From Mesorhizobium loti (GTDB taxonomy: Bacteria; Pseudomonadota; Alphaproteobacteria; Rhizobiales; Rhizobiaceae): a stretch of DNA of 64,000 bases. Numbering within the stretch: the stretch's first letter is position 1; each line of letters opens with the position of its first letter. The stretch lies in assembly GCA_014189435.1 (NCBI GenBank), contig CP050293.1, positions 4,407,001 through 4,471,000 of the forward strand, written 5' to 3'. Made by a program: the position numbers and the translations under genes. The notes below the pieces were generated by a model. That model saw nothing but the letters and a program-made list of their open reading frames with translations, did no database searches and was not told the origin of the DNA. Positions 8,789 through 17,827 of this stretch are shown piece after piece.

Positions 8789-10267
8789 ATGACCTTCAAA
8801 GTCCTGACCGCGGAAATCTACCACGAGACCAACACGTTCAGCCGTCATCCGACCGACGAGCAGGCGTTTCGCGACCGCTATTTTCTGGCGGGAGCGGAAG
8901 CCATCGCCCAGCGGCGCGACGCCAACACCGAGCTTGCCGGTTTCCTCGATGTGGGACGTGCTCATGGCTGGCAGGTCGAGCATGTGCTGAGTTCCGCCGC
9001 GGGTCCAAGCGGCAGGGTCACACGCGCTGCGTTCGACTGGTTATGCGAACCATTGATCGCTTCCGCTAAAGTTGGAGATTTCGACGGGATCCTGCTTGGA
9101 CTGCACGGCGCCATGGTCCCCGACGTTTGCGAGGACGGCGAAGGCGAACTGCTTCAACGCCTGCGTGCCGTGGTCGGCCAGGCCGTGCCGATTGCCATTA
9201 CGCTTGACCCGCACGCCAATGTCAGCCGGCGGATGTGCGAGCTCGCCGATATCATCGTCGCCTTCAAGACCTATCCTCACGTCGACATGCGTGAGATCGG
9301 CCGGCAGGCCGGCGAAATCCTGCAGCGCACGATGGCCGGCGAGATCAAGCCGCGCACGATCAGCGCCAGGCGACCCATGCTCGAGGAGGTCAATGGCGGG
9401 CGCACCGACATCGGTCCGATGCTCGAACGGCTCGCATCCGCGCGGACCTACGAAGCACAAGCCGACGTGTTTGCCGTCAGCATCAATGGCGGCTTCGCCA
9501 GCGCCGATATCGCCGAGATCGGGCCGACCGTTCTGGTCACCGGCCAAGGCGATTTCGATGCGCACCAGGCGTTCGCCGAAACGATCGCCGACGATATCTG
9601 GGAGAGACGCCACGAGGTGCTGAACGCGTATATCAGCGTCGAAACGGCGGCAGCCGTCGCTGTGGCACACAAGTCAGACGATGGCCCACTTGTCATCGCC
9701 GATTATGCCGACAATCCCGGCGGTGGCGGCTATGGCGACGCGACCAGTCTGCTGAAGGCCCTGCTCGAAGCAGGCGTGACCGACGCCTGCTTCGGTCCGA
9801 TGGTCGATGGCGAGGCTGCGGCGGCCTTGCATGGGTCGGCCGTTGGCGAACGCGTCGAGATCGCGCTCGGCGGCAAGACCGACGCCCGCTTCGGCGGCGG
9901 TCCGCTTAAGCTCAATGCCGAAATCGTGGCGCTGAGCGATGGCCACTTCGTCGGCGACGGGCCGATGATCGGCGGACTCCCCGGTAATTTCGGGAGGAGC
10001 GCGGTGCTGCGCGTCGACGGCATCGAAATCCTGGTCGTGACCATCGCCCAGCAGATGCTCGATCTCCAACAGTTCAGGGCATTCGGCATCGACCCGGCGG
10101 CAAAGCGGGTGGTCGCATTGAAATCCATGCAGCACTTCCGTGCCGCATTCGCGCCGATTGCCGGCAAGATCATCGTCTGCGACAGTGGCGCGCTTTGCAC
10201 GCCTCACTACGAACGGATGCCGTACCGGAATGTACCGCGGCCGATCTTTCCACTCGATCGGGAATGA
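8789..10267 (+). CDS. M81-family metallopeptidase (MlrC / microcystinase C-like)
   Basis: A 492-residue protein with the M81 opening VLTAEIYHETNTFS, the internal GILLGLHGAMVPD and ITLDPHANVS blocks with candidate zinc-binding Asp and His residues, KTYPHVDMREIG, and the C-terminal MlrC domain (CDSGALCTPHYERMPYRNVPRPIFPLD). Members hydrolyse linear or modified peptides and related amides in the cytoplasm; the named prototype degrades linearised microcystin, but most relatives sit next to peptide importers and their substrates are unknown. Here it is the last gene of the RpiR/importer operon, so it probably processes the imported compound. The ATG at 8789 follows CTGGAGC. Confidence 0.88.
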   Translation: MTFKVLTAEIYHETNTFSRHPTDEQAFRDRYFLAGAEAIAQRRDANTELAGFLDVGRAHGWQVEHVLSSAAGPSGRVTRAAFDWLCEPLIASAKVGDFDGILLGLHGAMVPDVCEDGEGELLQRLRAVVGQAVPIAITLDPHANVSRRMCELADIIVAFKTYPHVDMREIGRQAGEILQRTMAGEIKPRTISARRPMLEEVNGGRTDIGPMLERLASARTYEAQADVFAVSINGGFASADIAEIGPTVLVTGQGDFDAHQAFAETIADDIWERRHEVLNAYISVETAAAVAVAHKSDDGPLVIADYADNPGGGGYGDATSLLKALLEAGVTDACFGPMVDGEAAAALHGSAVGERVEIALGGKTDARFGGGPLKLNAEIVALSDGHFVGDGPMIGGLPGNFGRSAVLRVDGIEILVVTIAQQMLDLQQFRAFGIDPAAKRVVALKSMQHFRAAFAPIAGKIIVCDSGALCTPHYERMPYRNVPRPIFPLDRE

Positions 10268-10362
10268 CGGCACCAACAGGAGGCTGAGCTTACCTGATCA
10301 AGGAAGCGCTTTCCCGCGCGCAAACGCCAGCCAACTTGGAGCCATGCATTCTTTTCGCACAC

Positions 10363-11292
10363 TCATTCAGGATAAGTTGTCGGTTTCCAGATGTGGGTGG
10401 AAATGATGTCCCGCAGTTCCGTGCGCACCGCACGGAAGAGTGGGCGAAAGTTCGAGGACATGGGTCGCTGCGACGAGGTCGCGAGGATCAGCTGTCGGGT
10501 AATCGGCGGGTCGAATGGCCAGACCTCGATGCGGCCAGCCTCAACAAGGAGATGGACGGAAGCATAGGGCAGAACCGTATAGCCAGTGCCCTCCTCGACC
10601 AGAAGCAAGGTTGAAGGCATTGCCTCCAGCTCCATCTCGACACGGGGATAGATGCCATGCTCCGCCAGGGTGTTGTCGATAAGCCGCCGCAGCCCGTGCG
10701 GGCGGCTGGGCAGGATCATCGGCAGCTCGGCGAAGATGTTGAGGCCGACCGGCCCGCGCGGCAGCACGCGCTCGGACAAGACCGGTCCGATCAGAAACAG
10801 CTCGTCATCGGCCAGCGGTTCGGTCAGCACGGACGGATGGTTCGGCGAATTGTAGAGCACGGCGGCATCGATGCGGCCGGCAATCAGCCATTCCAGGATA
10901 TGGCCGCTGAAGCCTTCGATCACCTGCAACGCGACATTGGGAAACTCGTTCTTGATCTTCTTGACCAGCGGCACCGTCAGAACGGTGCCGACCGAAGGCG
11001 GCACGGCCAGAACCAACCTCCCCTTCGGCGAGGATTTGAGGTTCGAGACCGCATTCTGCGCCAGCCGCATCCGCTCGACGATCTCGTCGGCATGGGCCTT
11101 CAGAAGCACGCCCGCCTCGGTCAGCACGACACCGCGGCCGTTGCGATAGAACAGCTCGACGCCAAGCTCCTCCTCCAGCCCGCGAATATGGCGCGTGACC
11201 ATCGGCTGGGTGACGTTGAGGTCCAGCGCGGCCTTCGAGAAGCTGCCGGCCGCACCGACGGCGATGAATACCTGTAGCTGCTTCGTGTCCAA
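10363..11292 (-). CDS. LysR-family transcriptional regulator
   Basis: A 309-residue LysR protein: an N-terminal winged helix (residues 1-60, with SFSKAALDLNVTQPMVTRHIRGLE) and a C-terminal periplasmic-binding-protein-like effector domain (from about residue 90, GRLVLAVPPSVGTVL). It sits 58 bp after the SMP-30 gene on the same strand, at the end of the long sugar-importer/dehydrogenase operon, and converges on the M81 gene. It is therefore a good candidate for the regulator of that operon, although LysR genes more often diverge from their targets. Its effector is unknown. Confidence 0.9.
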   Translation of the reverse strand: MDTKQLQVFIAVGAAGSFSKAALDLNVTQPMVTRHIRGLEEELGVELFYRNGRGVVLTEAGVLLKAHADEIVERMRLAQNAVSNLKSSPKGRLVLAVPPSVGTVLTVPLVKKIKNEFPNVALQVIEGFSGHILEWLIAGRIDAAVLYNSPNHPSVLTEPLADDELFLIGPVLSERVLPRGPVGLNIFAELPMILPSRPHGLRRLIDNTLAEHGIYPRVEMELEAMPSTLLLVEEGTGYTVLPYASVHLLVEAGRIEVWPFDPPITRQLILATSSQRPMSSNFRPLFRAVRTELRDIISTHIWKPTTYPE

Positions 11293-11350
11293 CTCTCACC
11301 CCAACCGTCCGCTGCTGCAGAGCTTCCAGCCTGACCCAGTGGTGTCCGTG

Positions 11351-12265
11351 TCACATGCCGAACGGGTACTTCTGGCCTCGGACATTCAGGAACACGGCAT
11401 AGACCGACGTTGTCGCCGTGATGAACAGCCGATTGTTGCGCGGCCCACCAAAGGCCAGGTTCGCAACCATTTCCGGCACCTGAATTTTCCCGATGAGCTC
11501 ACCTTCGGGCGTATGGCACTGTACGCCATCCCATGCGCTGATCCAGAGATTGCCCGTAACATCAACGCGAAAACCATCCGGAATGCCAGGCGATATGTCG
11601 GCGAAGATGCGGGAATTTACCAACCTGTCGCCATCAACGTCAAACTGCCTGACGTGATGCGGGGCGCTGCGGTCGGTGAGGAAGCCGGAGTCCGAAATAT
11701 AAAGGCGCTTCTCGTCGGGCGAGAAGGCGAGCCCGTTCGGCATGGAGAAATCATCGGCAACGACGGTGATTGCTCCCGAGCCGGGATCGATCCTGTAGAC
11801 GCGGCAGCCCGGTTGCTCCTGCAGGCCCTTGCGCCCGACATAGTCCGAAATGATCCCGTAATTTGGGTCGGTGAACCAGATGCTGCCGTCGGACTTCACG
11901 ACCACATCGTTCGGCGAGTTCAACGGCTTGCCATCGAAAGAGGAGGCCAGCACGGTGATCGCGCCGTCCCATTCGGTGCGCACGACGCGACGCTCCCCCT
12001 GCATGCAGGTGACCAGCCTTCCATTGCGGTCGCGTGTATTGCCGTTGGGGTTGGAGACATGGCCGCGGAAAAGCGAAACCGCCCCTGTCTCCTCGTCCCA
12101 GCGCAGCATCCGGTCGTTGGGAATATCGCTCCAGATCAGCGAGCGGAGGTCGGCGAAATAGACCGGCCCCTCCGCCCAGCGATTTCCCGTATGGATGGTT
12201 TCGAGGAATGCGACCGGATCGATCAGATCCCCGAACCGCGCGTCGATCGTCTCGTAGCAGGACAT
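11351..12265 (-). CDS. SMP-30/gluconolactonase/LRE-family protein
   Basis: A protein of about 304 residues with the six-bladed propeller motifs of the family: NRWAEGPVYFADLRSLIWSD near the start (metal-binding Glu in AEGP), LNSPNDVVVKSDGSIWFTDP (metal-binding Asn) and MPNGLAFSPDEKRLYISDSG (metal Asn and Asp). These enzymes open sugar lactones, or act as paraoxonase-like esterases, using a divalent metal. The ATG at 12265 is preferred because GGTGAG lies upstream; a GTG at 12277, directly after the aldehyde dehydrogenase stop, is an alternative. Last enzyme of the operon, where it could hydrolyse a lactone made by the GMC dehydrogenase encoded upstream. Confidence 0.85.
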   Translation of the reverse strand: MSCYETIDARFGDLIDPVAFLETIHTGNRWAEGPVYFADLRSLIWSDIPNDRMLRWDEETGAVSLFRGHVSNPNGNTRDRNGRLVTCMQGERRVVRTEWDGAITVLASSFDGKPLNSPNDVVVKSDGSIWFTDPNYGIISDYVGRKGLQEQPGCRVYRIDPGSGAITVVADDFSMPNGLAFSPDEKRLYISDSGFLTDRSAPHHVRQFDVDGDRLVNSRIFADISPGIPDGFRVDVTGNLWISAWDGVQCHTPEGELIGKIQVPEMVANLAFGGPRNNRLFITATTSVYAVFLNVRGQKYPFGM

Positions 12266-12277
12266 CGACCGTCTCAC

Positions 12278-13780
12278 CTATGGCAGCCGGATCGCGACGG
12301 TCTTGGTCTCGGTGTAGAGCTGGAGCGCCTGCTCGCCAAGTTCGCGCCCCCAGCCCGATTGCTTGAAACCGCCGAACGGCATGGTGACGTCATTGAAGTT
12401 GTGGCAGTTCACCCAGACCGTGCCGGATTTGATCTTCGCGGCCAGCCGATGCGCGGCGCCCAGATTGTTGGTCCAGATCGATGCGGCGAGGCCATATTCC
12501 GTGTCGTTGGCATCCTTGGCGAGTTTGTCCAGGTCCTCGTCGTCGAAGGGCATCGCGCAAGCCACCGGCCCGAATATCTCTTCGCGGATCACCGACATGT
12601 CCGGCCGCGTCCTGGAAATGACCGTCGGCTTGACGAAATAGCCAACGTCGCCGGCGCGCGCGCCACCGGTGACGATTTCAGCACCGTCGTTCCTGCCTTC
12701 CGAGATCAGCCTGGTGATGCGTTCCATCTGCTGCTGAGAGACGACAGGTCCGAGCTCGGTCGCAGGATCAAGCCCGGCGCCTAGCTTCAGCGCCTCGGCG
12801 CGCCCGGCAATGCCGGACATGACCTTGTCGTAGATTGTCTTGTGAACGAAGAAACGCGTTCCCGCGCCGCAGCTCTGGCCGGCATTGAAGAATGCCGCGC
12901 TCGAGGCGCCGGCCACCGCCATGTCGATATCGGCATCGCCCAGCACGATGGTTGGCGCCTTGCCGCCAAGCTCGAGGCTGACCTTCTTGAGATTGCCGGT
13001 CGCGGCGCGCGCGATCAACCGGCCGACTTCGGTCGAACCGGTGAACGCCACCTTGTCGATATCGGGATGGGCCGCCATCGCCGCGCCAACCGTTTCGCCA
13101 AAGCCGGTCAGGATGTTGACCACACCTTCCGGAAAGCCGGCGTCCTGGACCAGCTTGCCGAAGTAGAGTGCTCCGAGGGGCGTCTGCTCGGCCGGCTTGA
13201 GCACGATGGTGCAGCCGGCCGCCAGTGCCGGCGCCACCTTCCAGGCGAGCATGCTGAGCGGGAAATTCCAAGGGATGATCTGGCCGACGACGCCGACCGG
13301 CTCGCGGCGGGTGTAGGCGTGCCAGTCACCCGGCGCGTTGACGGTCATCGTCTCGCCATTGATCTTGGTGGCCCACCCCGCATAGTAGCGGAACGTCTCG
13401 GCCGTGAACGGCACCTCGCCGTTGCGGGAATCGCCGATCGGCTTGCCGCTCTCATAGGAATTGAGCGTTGCCAGCATATCGACATTGGCGTCGATCAGAT
13501 CGGCGAGTTTCCAGATCAGCCTGGCGCGCTCGGCTGGCACCATTTTCGACCAAGGACCATCGATCGCCGTTCGCGCGGCCCTGACCGCCAGATCGACATC
13601 GGCGCCATCGCCGGCTGGCACCCGCGCGATGACCCGGCCGTTCGAGGGATCGATGACGTCGAGCGACTGTCCGGAGGCCGCCGGCAGCCATGCGCCGCCG
13701 ATCAGCATCGCATGCTTGCCGCCGACGAACGCCGCCACCTTGGGATCGAGTGGCGGCACGGCATCGAAACGTATGTTCAT
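12278..13780 (-). CDS. Aldehyde dehydrogenase family protein (first of two)
   Basis: A 500-residue NAD(P)-dependent aldehyde dehydrogenase with the general-base Glu in SLELGGKAP (E270), catalytic Cys in NAGQSCGAGTR (C304), cofactor-binding GQIIPWNFPLSM and FTGSTEVG, and a C-terminal MPFGGFKQSGWGRELG. The ATG at 13780 has GGAGGAAAT immediately upstream at good spacing; the frame is open further upstream without family similarity. It oxidises an aldehyde to a carboxylate. It lies next to a second, clearly different aldehyde dehydrogenase, so the pathway may handle two aldehydes in series or the two ends of a dialdehyde-like intermediate. Confidence 0.93.
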   Translation of the reverse strand: MNIRFDAVPPLDPKVAAFVGGKHAMLIGGAWLPAASGQSLDVIDPSNGRVIARVPAGDGADVDLAVRAARTAIDGPWSKMVPAERARLIWKLADLIDANVDMLATLNSYESGKPIGDSRNGEVPFTAETFRYYAGWATKINGETMTVNAPGDWHAYTRREPVGVVGQIIPWNFPLSMLAWKVAPALAAGCTIVLKPAEQTPLGALYFGKLVQDAGFPEGVVNILTGFGETVGAAMAAHPDIDKVAFTGSTEVGRLIARAATGNLKKVSLELGGKAPTIVLGDADIDMAVAGASSAAFFNAGQSCGAGTRFFVHKTIYDKVMSGIAGRAEALKLGAGLDPATELGPVVSQQQMERITRLISEGRNDGAEIVTGGARAGDVGYFVKPTVISRTRPDMSVIREEIFGPVACAMPFDDEDLDKLAKDANDTEYGLAASIWTNNLGAAHRLAAKIKSGTVWVNCHNFNDVTMPFGGFKQSGWGRELGEQALQLYTETKTVAIRLP

Positions 13781-13805
13781 GATTTCCTCCGAACGGTCTC
13801 TTCGA

Positions 13806-15305
13806 TCAGCGCTGGACGAACGGCGCGGGAATGGAATTCCCGGCATCGATCCAGATGCTCTTTTCCTGAAGATATTCGTAGATGGCGGTCTGGCCGTTCT
13901 CCCGGCCGATGCCCGACTGCTTGTAGCCGCCGAAAGGCGAGAGATAGCTGGTGGCGCGGTACATGTTGACCCACACGCTGCCGGCCTCGAGCCGCTCGGG
14001 CAGGCGGATTGCGCGGCCGAGGTCCTGCGTCCACATCCCGGCCGCGAGCCCGTAGATGGTGTCGTTGGCGATGGCCACCGCCTCGTCCTCATCCTCGAAG
14101 GGAATGACCGACAGCACCGGTCCGAAGACCTCTTCCTGGGCGATGCGCATGGACTGCTTCACGTTACCGAAGATCGTCGGTTCCACGAACCAGCCGTCGG
14201 CAATCGATTTGTCCTCGGGTATCTTGCCGCCGAGCAGTTGCGCGGCGCCCTCACCGTTGGCGATACTGATGTAGTCGAGCACTTTCGCGCGCTGCGGCAA
14301 AGTGGTGATCGGACCAACCTGGGTCTCGGGATCGAGCGGATCGCCAATCCTCGCGGTCTTTGCGAAGGCGACCAGCTTCTCCGTCACCTGGTCGTAGACG
14401 GAGCGCTGCACAAGCGCGCGCGAGCCAGCGATGCAGGTCTGCCCGGTCGCGGCGAAGATACCGGAAACGAGGCCGGGGATGGCGGCATCCATCTTGGCGT
14501 CGGCGAAAACGATGTTGGCGGATTTACCGCCGAGTTCGAGCGTGACCTTCTTGAGCCCGCCGGCGGCAGCCTGATAGACGCGACGGCCGGTTGCATCACC
14601 ACCGGTGAACGCCACTTTCGCGACATCGGGATGCGTGACGAGGCGGTCGCCGATTTCATGGCCGAAGCCGGTGACGATGTTGACGACGCCCTTGGGAAAG
14701 CCCGCCTTCTCGAAAAGCCGGCCGAAGAACAATGCCGACACCGAGGAGAATTCCGACGGCTTCCAGACGATCGTGTTGCCGGCCGCGAGCGCCGGGGCAA
14801 GCTTCCACGTCGCCAGCATCAAGGGCGAGTTCCACGGCGTGATCGCGGCCACGACCCCGAGCGGCTCGCGGCGCGTGTAGTTGAACACGCCCGGCTTGTC
14901 GATCGGGATCACACGCCCCTCGATCTTGTCGGCAAGGCCGCCAAAGAAGCGGAACCATTGCGGAATGTATTTGCACTGCATCCGCATTTCATTGATCAGC
15001 TTGCCGTTGTCGCGGGTTTCGAGAACGGCCAGGTTTTCTGCCTCCTCCGCCACGAGATCGGCAAAGCGCGTCATGATCTGCCCACGCGCGCTTGGGGTCA
15101 TCGTCCGCCACTCGCCGCGGAACGCGGCGGCGGCTGCCTGAACGGCCGCATCGACATCGGCTACGCCGGCGCGCGGAACGAGCGCCCAGGCCTTGCCGGT
15201 GAAGGGATCGAAGGATTCGAAATAGTCCCCCGACTGCGCGGCCGCCGAGCGGCCGCCGATCAGCATCGAGAGCTTTTCCGTGGCCAGCGGCGGACGGGTT
15301 GTCAT
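13806..15305 (-). CDS. Aldehyde dehydrogenase family protein (second of two)
   Basis: A 499-residue aldehyde dehydrogenase with Glu in TLELGGKSANIVF (E257) and catalytic Cys in ATGQTCIAGSR (C291). The segment WFRFFGGLADKIEGRVIP and the C-terminal YLSPFGGYKQSGIGRENG resemble the hydroxymuconic-semialdehyde/betaine-aldehyde type subgroup rather than its neighbour downstream. Its ATG overlaps the CMD-protein stop by ATGA, so the two are translationally coupled. It belongs to the GMC/CMD/aldehyde dehydrogenase block and should convert the aldehyde made by the GMC dehydrogenase to an acid; which aldehyde is unknown. Confidence 0.92.
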   Translation of the reverse strand: MTTRPPLATEKLSMLIGGRSAAAQSGDYFESFDPFTGKAWALVPRAGVADVDAAVQAAAAAFRGEWRTMTPSARGQIMTRFADLVAEEAENLAVLETRDNGKLINEMRMQCKYIPQWFRFFGGLADKIEGRVIPIDKPGVFNYTRREPLGVVAAITPWNSPLMLATWKLAPALAAGNTIVWKPSEFSSVSALFFGRLFEKAGFPKGVVNIVTGFGHEIGDRLVTHPDVAKVAFTGGDATGRRVYQAAAGGLKKVTLELGGKSANIVFADAKMDAAIPGLVSGIFAATGQTCIAGSRALVQRSVYDQVTEKLVAFAKTARIGDPLDPETQVGPITTLPQRAKVLDYISIANGEGAAQLLGGKIPEDKSIADGWFVEPTIFGNVKQSMRIAQEEVFGPVLSVIPFEDEDEAVAIANDTIYGLAAGMWTQDLGRAIRLPERLEAGSVWVNMYRATSYLSPFGGYKQSGIGRENGQTAIYEYLQEKSIWIDAGNSIPAPFVQR

Positions 15306-15679
15306 GCTCCGACTTCCTGCATGGCTTCGCGCGCCACTCGGAAGGAATCGACACCTGCGGGCACGCCGGCATAGATCACGACCTGTAGAAGAACTTCGCG
15401 GATTTCGTCTTTGGTCACACCGTTGGTCAGCGCGCCCTTCACATGCATCTTCAGCTCGTGCGGACGATTGAGCGCGGAAAGCATGGCGAGGTTCAGCATG
15501 CTGCGGGTCTTCTTGTCGAGCGTGTCACGGCCCCAGACAGCGCCCCAGCAATATTCCGTCACGAGCTCCTGCAGCGGACGATTGAAATCGTCGGCGCTGG
15601 CGAAGGATTTCTCGACGAATTCGGCGCCCAGAACCGATTTGCGGATTTCAAAACCCTTGTCGAACACGTCTTTGCTCAT
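15302..15679 (-). CDS. Carboxymuconolactone decarboxylase (CMD)-family protein
   Basis: A 125-residue small protein of the CMD/AhpD superfamily, about the length of PcaC. The core CMD signature DKKTRSMLNLAMLSALN, then LKMHVKGALTNGVTKDEIREVLLQ, is intact with the usual His and Glu residues. AhpD-type redox cysteines (CxxC) are absent, so a decarboxylase/isomerase-like or unknown role is more likely than peroxidase. The ATG at 15679 has AAGGACC upstream; an earlier in-frame start would add 11 unconserved residues. No other beta-ketoadipate pathway gene is nearby, so a true PcaC function is doubtful. Confidence 0.85.
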   Translation of the reverse strand: MSKDVFDKGFEIRKSVLGAEFVEKSFASADDFNRPLQELVTEYCWGAVWGRDTLDKKTRSMLNLAMLSALNRPHELKMHVKGALTNGVTKDEIREVLLQVVIYAGVPAGVDSFRVAREAMQEVGA

Positions 15680-15708
15680 CGGATGGTCCTTTCCAGTTGA
15701 TTGGGAGA

Positions 15709-16116
15709 TCAAAGGCCGGGTGTCGGCCGATATTTGCGGCCGCGCGCGACCACCTGGCCGAGCGAGCCGTCGGTCAGGTAGATCTGCGTCGCCTTGGAAT
15801 CGTAGGGGACGTTCTCCTGGCCGGGATAGCCGATCAGCTCGCGCACGCGCGGGCTCATATAGTAGGTGGCGATGGCAATCGTTGTGATCGCCGAGAAGGC
15901 TTCGCCATCCTCCTTGTTGAGGCTTTCCAGCCGAGCTTCGGCGCCGGTGGCCGGATCGACCGCGATGCCGCGCGCAAAGCCCGGCTTCAGATCAACACGA
16001 AAATCCAGGGACTTCTCGACATCGGCGTAGCCGCAGACGTCGCTGAACTTCGGCATCTTGCCGTGCGCGGGGATCAGGAAGTCCGCGAGTGCAAGGAAGG
16101 CGCTCTCGTTCGGCAT
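15709..16116 (-). CDS. Probable small (gamma) subunit of a GMC dehydrogenase, gluconate 2-dehydrogenase subunit 3-like
   Basis: A 135-residue protein following the GMC dehydrogenase after 1 nt. The N-terminal FLALADFLIPAHGKMPKFSDV and the C-terminal YYMSPRVRELIGYPGQENVPYD are the segments conserved in small subunits of membrane gluconate, sorbitol and FAD glucose dehydrogenases, which fold around and export the large subunit. Those relatives usually carry a Tat signal; this one starts directly in the domain and has none, and the upstream sequence belongs to the GMC gene. The complex may thus stay in the cytoplasm. The family assignment rests on motif recognition and gene order. Confidence 0.65.
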   Translation of the reverse strand: MPNESAFLALADFLIPAHGKMPKFSDVCGYADVEKSLDFRVDLKPGFARGIAVDPATGAEARLESLNKEDGEAFSAITTIAIATYYMSPRVRELIGYPGQENVPYDSKATQIYLTDGSLGQVVARGRKYRPTPGL

Positions 16117-16117
16117 G

Positions 16118-17791
16118 TCAGGCCACCTTCTGGTTGCGGCGCTCGGCGATCATGCGGCGCGTGTTGCGCAGCGCCACGGCCATGATGGTCGCCGTCGGGT
16201 TGGTGGCGCCCGAGGTCGGGAAGGTCGAGGCATCCATGACGTAGAGGTTCGGCACGTCGTGGCAGGCGCCCCATTGATCGACGACCGAGCGCTTGGGGTC
16301 GTCGCCCATGACGGTGGTGCCGATGAGATGCCAGCCCGATTCACGCACCGGTGTCGAAACCAGCGTCTCGATGGCGCCGGCGGCGCGCACCGATTCCAGG
16401 CAGCGGTCGATGTTGAACTTGAGCAGCCGGTTGGAGTTCTCGTTGACCTTGTAGACGATCTGCGGCGCCGGCAGGCCATCGGAATCGACCAGATCCTTCG
16501 ACAGCACCACCTGATTGCTTTCCTCCGGAAGATCTTCCCCGACGATGCCCCAGATCAGCGAGTGGCCGAAGCGGCGGGCTACATTTTCATGCAGGTTGGC
16601 GCCCCAGAAATCCTGGAACCGGCCGCTTTCGGCGACATAGACCTTGGACCCGGTCGCGCCGGATACGCCGACCGGTCCGCCCGACGGCATGCAGTTCCAT
16701 TTCGATCCGCGTACAAAGCCGCGACTTTCGTCGGTCTCGTAGAACTCCAGCGAATAGACCTGCTGGCCGAAGGGGCCGCGCCAGGAATCGAGCGGATCCT
16801 GGTAGGAGGCAAGGACGCTTGCGAAGGGATGCATCATCAGCCGCTTGCCGACCATGCCGGACGAGTTGGCGAGGCCGTCTGGAGTTCTGGACCCTCCCGA
16901 CATCAGCAGCAGCCGGGGCGTGCCGACGCCGTTGGCGCACAGGATGACCACCTTGGCGCGCTGGCGCCGGTCGCGCCCGTTCGCGTCGACATAGACGACA
17001 CCGGTCGCCAGCCCCTGCTCGTTGGTCTCGATTTCCTTCACGCGAGCACGGGTGACGAGCCGCGCGCCGGCTTTCAGGGCCAGCGGCCAATGCGACCGGT
17101 CGGTCGTGGATTTCGCGCCCTCCGGACAGCCGGTAAGACAGGTTCCACGCCGTACGCATGGATTGAGTTCGCCGAACTTCTCCGACGGAATGGCGTTGCT
17201 GCCGGGCCACCAGTGCCAGCCCATCTTCTCCATGCCCAGCGCACCGCGCTGACCAACGGAGCCCATCGGCAGCGCCGGAAAGGGATAGGCCCCGCGCGGC
17301 GGATAGGCCGGATCGCCAGCGAGACCGGAGACGCCTACCTCGCGTTCGATCTCGAGTTGGTAAGGCAGCAGGTCCTCATATGTGAACGGCCAATCCTCGG
17401 CCACGCCATCCATCGATCGCACACGGAAGTCGGACGGCAGGAAATGCATCCACTGCGCGCCGTAGAGCGTCGCGCTGCCACCGACGCCGGCAAACATCAG
17501 CGGGTTGATGTCCGTCGTCGACGTATCGACGGGATAGTCGTTGGGATTGTCGCGAACGTTGGGATTGGGATGCCAGAGCTTGGTGCTGACAAGCTCGTGC
17601 TCCGGACGCGCGCCGGTATAGTCGGCATAGTCCGGCCATTCGCCCTGCTCGAGCACGACGACGGAAATGCCGGCGCGCGCCAGATGAAGTGCGGCGACCG
17701 AGCCGGATGGACCGGCCCCGACGATCACGACATCCACTTCCTCGTCGCGCCTTGCCCGTGCACCGCGATCCGCCAGAACTTCAACGGTCAT
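16118..17791 (-). CDS. GMC-family dehydrogenase large subunit with a probable Fe-S motif
   Basis: A 557-residue GMC oxidoreductase: FAD fold VDVVIVGAGPSGSVAALHLA (from residue 19), GVGGSATLYGAQW (about 102-114) and the C-terminal catalytic region GWHLIGTTVMGDDP and SGATNPTATIMAVALR. It carries C212, C218 and C222 in PCVRRGTCLTGCPEGAKST, a Cx5Cx3C pattern of the kind that binds a 3Fe-4S cluster in direct-electron-transfer FAD glucose dehydrogenases. Together with the small subunit encoded next, this points to a sugar, polyol or cyclitol dehydrogenase passing electrons to an acceptor other than oxygen. No cytochrome c subunit gene is present nearby. It lies directly after the sugar importer genes, whose cargo is its likely substrate. 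Confidence 0.9.
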   Translation of the reverse strand: MTVEVLADRGARARRDEEVDVVIVGAGPSGSVAALHLARAGISVVVLEQGEWPDYADYTGARPEHELVSTKLWHPNPNVRDNPNDYPVDTSTTDINPLMFAGVGGSATLYGAQWMHFLPSDFRVRSMDGVAEDWPFTYEDLLPYQLEIEREVGVSGLAGDPAYPPRGAYPFPALPMGSVGQRGALGMEKMGWHWWPGSNAIPSEKFGELNPCVRRGTCLTGCPEGAKSTTDRSHWPLALKAGARLVTRARVKEIETNEQGLATGVVYVDANGRDRRQRAKVVILCANGVGTPRLLLMSGGSRTPDGLANSSGMVGKRLMMHPFASVLASYQDPLDSWRGPFGQQVYSLEFYETDESRGFVRGSKWNCMPSGGPVGVSGATGSKVYVAESGRFQDFWGANLHENVARRFGHSLIWGIVGEDLPEESNQVVLSKDLVDSDGLPAPQIVYKVNENSNRLLKFNIDRCLESVRAAGAIETLVSTPVRESGWHLIGTTVMGDDPKRSVVDQWGACHDVPNLYVMDASTFPTSGATNPTATIMAVALRNTRRMIAERRNQKVA

Positions 17792-17827
17792 TCTCTTCCT
17801 CCCTTGGGGTCCAACGGCAGCATCGGG

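Noticed and set aside
13461..15374. Plus-strand frame of about 640 codons opposite the aldehyde dehydrogenases
   Set aside because: Low-complexity antisense translation. Both aldehyde dehydrogenases on the minus strand have complete catalytic residues.
15302..15679. Naming the CMD protein pcaC
   Set aside because: No other protocatechuate-pathway gene is adjacent and the family is functionally diverse.
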